DNA of 64,000 nucleotides from Acetobacter fabarum (lineage in GTDB: Bacteria > Pseudomonadota > Alphaproteobacteria > Acetobacterales > Acetobacteraceae), in contig NZ_WOTG01000002.1 of the NCBI RefSeq assembly GCF_011516925.1, positions 124,001-188,000 of the forward strand, read 5' to 3'. A program made the translations under genes and the position numbers. The notes beneath the pieces were generated by a model. The model saw only the letters and a program-made list of their open reading frames with translations. It ran no database searches and was not told where the DNA came from. Shown here piece after piece: positions 63,015-64,000 of this stretch (the first letter of the stretch is position 1; the number at the start of each line of letters is the position of its first letter).

Positions 63015-63455
63015 ATGTTTGACCTGTTTTTAGAAAAAAGTGATAATTTCTATGATGAAGACGGGTACTGGGGGAAAATAATTATCAATGATTTCAATGA
63101 GAGGTTTTTTTCGAATACAACTTTTTTCGATAAGGCTTCTTACCAGAAACAATGGCGGCATGCTGCAGAGTTACTTTTAAAGAAGAAAAAATCTTATTTT
63201 CTTGTTGATGTTCATAATCCAAACACATCTAATTTCTTTATGTCTTGGCCGTGTTATTTACAAGGTGATATTGTTTATTTGCAAAATTGGATGATTCTTG
63301 CTGATCAACATCCATTGGATAAAATAATTTCTAATGAGGCTGATTTGGGAGATTTAAGGTTTACCAATGAAGATGATCAAAAAATATCAACTTGGGAAAC
63401 CGACATACAGTCATTTGTTAATTTTAAAGATAAAATCAATAAAATCCAAGAATGA
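63015..63455 (+). CDS. Orphan CdiI-like immunity protein (AT-rich)
   Basis: The 146-residue acidic soluble protein has composition and codon use unlike its neighbours (strongly AT-rich, many ATT/AAT/AAA codons). The pattern NDFNERFFSNTTFFDKASYQ, KQWRHAAELLLKKKKSYFLV, SWPCYLQGDIVYLQNW and ISTWETDIQSFVNF resembles contact-dependent growth inhibition immunity proteins as I recall the family; no search was run. AAAGGA precedes the ATG. No full toxin gene is next to it. Probably horizontally acquired. Confidence 0.5.
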   Translation: MFDLFLEKSDNFYDEDGYWGKIIINDFNERFFSNTTFFDKASYQKQWRHAAELLLKKKKSYFLVDVHNPNTSNFFMSWPCYLQGDIVYLQNWMILADQHPLDKIISNEADLGDLRFTNEDDQKISTWETDIQSFVNFKDKINKIQE

Positions 63456-64000
63456 TAATTCAATAGAAACTTCGAAAAAATATTGATTAAAGAAACAAGT
63501 ATCAGAGTTTAGTAGCAATTTTGACGAAGCCAACTGGAAGGCCAATTATGGGCGCACTTTGCTTGGAGTGGCCGGAAGCACTGGCATTGTGGTTCCGAGG
63601 CATAGGAATATAGCCATTTCTGGCTTGGGGGGCAGCGATAGCGTGGGAAGTCAGCGGTCTCGGTCAGGCTGTTTCCTATGGGCTGCCCTGCAATATAGTA
63701 GCCCGAACACGCAGACAATTCCGGTCAGTGTAATGATGAACAAGCCTTACGGATGCAGTTTCCGCATCGGGGGCAGCACCTGGCAGAAGCCAGACAGATA
63801 CCATTCTCAACCGGGTGGGAAGGTGCTCACTATTGAACGAACACTTAGGCTTCTTGCTGTTGAAGTTGTTTCCATCGCTCTGGAAGTAAGTAAGGAGATG
63901 GCAGCCAACAGGTGCCAGTGTTGTTCCAACTGTCGCAGTGCCTTTGTAGGCGGGTGTAAAAATGCGAACACGCACAAAGAGCGATGAGCACAAATTACAT
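63456..64000. other. No convincing gene at the right end
   Basis: This stretch holds overlapping weak open frames on both strands (for example 63559-63987 plus and 63676-63993 minus). None has recognisable motifs or clear start signals. Base composition returns toward the genome average after about 63520. It may be a decayed mobile element or a degenerate gene; I cannot identify it. Confidence 0.4.

Overview
The window reads as chromosomal DNA of an alphaproteobacterium, most likely an acetic acid bacterium (Acetobacteraceae). Reasons: a complete pqqABCDE operon for the cofactor of periplasmic dehydrogenases, an alphaproteobacterial RpoH, the gene order aminotransferase-hom-glpX-recJ, and the order argS-SPOR protein-scpA-scpB-tatB-tatC-serS. 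Most of the window is GC-rich with dense genes. This creates many long antisense open frames, which I left out. The genus cannot be fixed from the sequence alone.

Layout. 1-9 kb: polA (cut by the left edge), ilvE, selO, an iron-complex ABC permease/ATPase pair, an RluA-type pseudouridine synthase, and rpoH with a structured leader. 9-16 kb: a minus-strand operon (aminotransferase, hom, glpX, recJ), an OmpA-like lipoprotein, and a divergent clpP-like gene. 16.5-24.5 kb: a ferritin-like diiron protein, yjdM, a DMT exporter, the pqq operon with a terminator between pqqA and pqqB, then a GNAT acetyltransferase, xth and erpA. 24.6-33.7 kb: dgt and the housekeeping run argS to serS (without nagZ or tatA), then an SMR efflux protein. 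33.8-43.5 kb: a ScsB/DsbD-type protein, a zf-CHCC protein, a lipoprotein hydrolase, tRNA-Arg(CCG), an exported protein, photolyase, an SDR, a cytochrome c, a THUMP RNA methyltransferase and a small membrane protein. 43.6-48.3 kb: one giant autotransporter behind a very AT-rich upstream region.

48.5-62.8 kb is the most interesting part. It is a nitric-oxide/nitrate module. A group III truncated globin and a DUF1971 protein diverge from a small His-rich membrane protein followed by a Crp/Fnr regulator. A 5-4-5 palindrome lies in the divergent promoter. Next comes a nitrate assimilation locus: narK, an alginate-export-type outer-membrane porin, a fused nirB-nirD nitrite reductase, a nitrate reductase fused to a CysJ-like diflavin reductase, and the nitrate-responsive antitermination pair nasT-nasS. 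Both the narK leader and the nirB leader carry paired hairpins with six-base loops having A at position 1 and G at position 4. That is the signature of ANTAR-protein RNA targets, so NasT probably controls two separate transcripts here.

The right end (62.8-64 kb) changes character. It has an AT-rich orphan gene resembling contact-dependent-inhibition immunity proteins, flanked by stretches with no convincing gene. This looks like acquired and partly decayed DNA.
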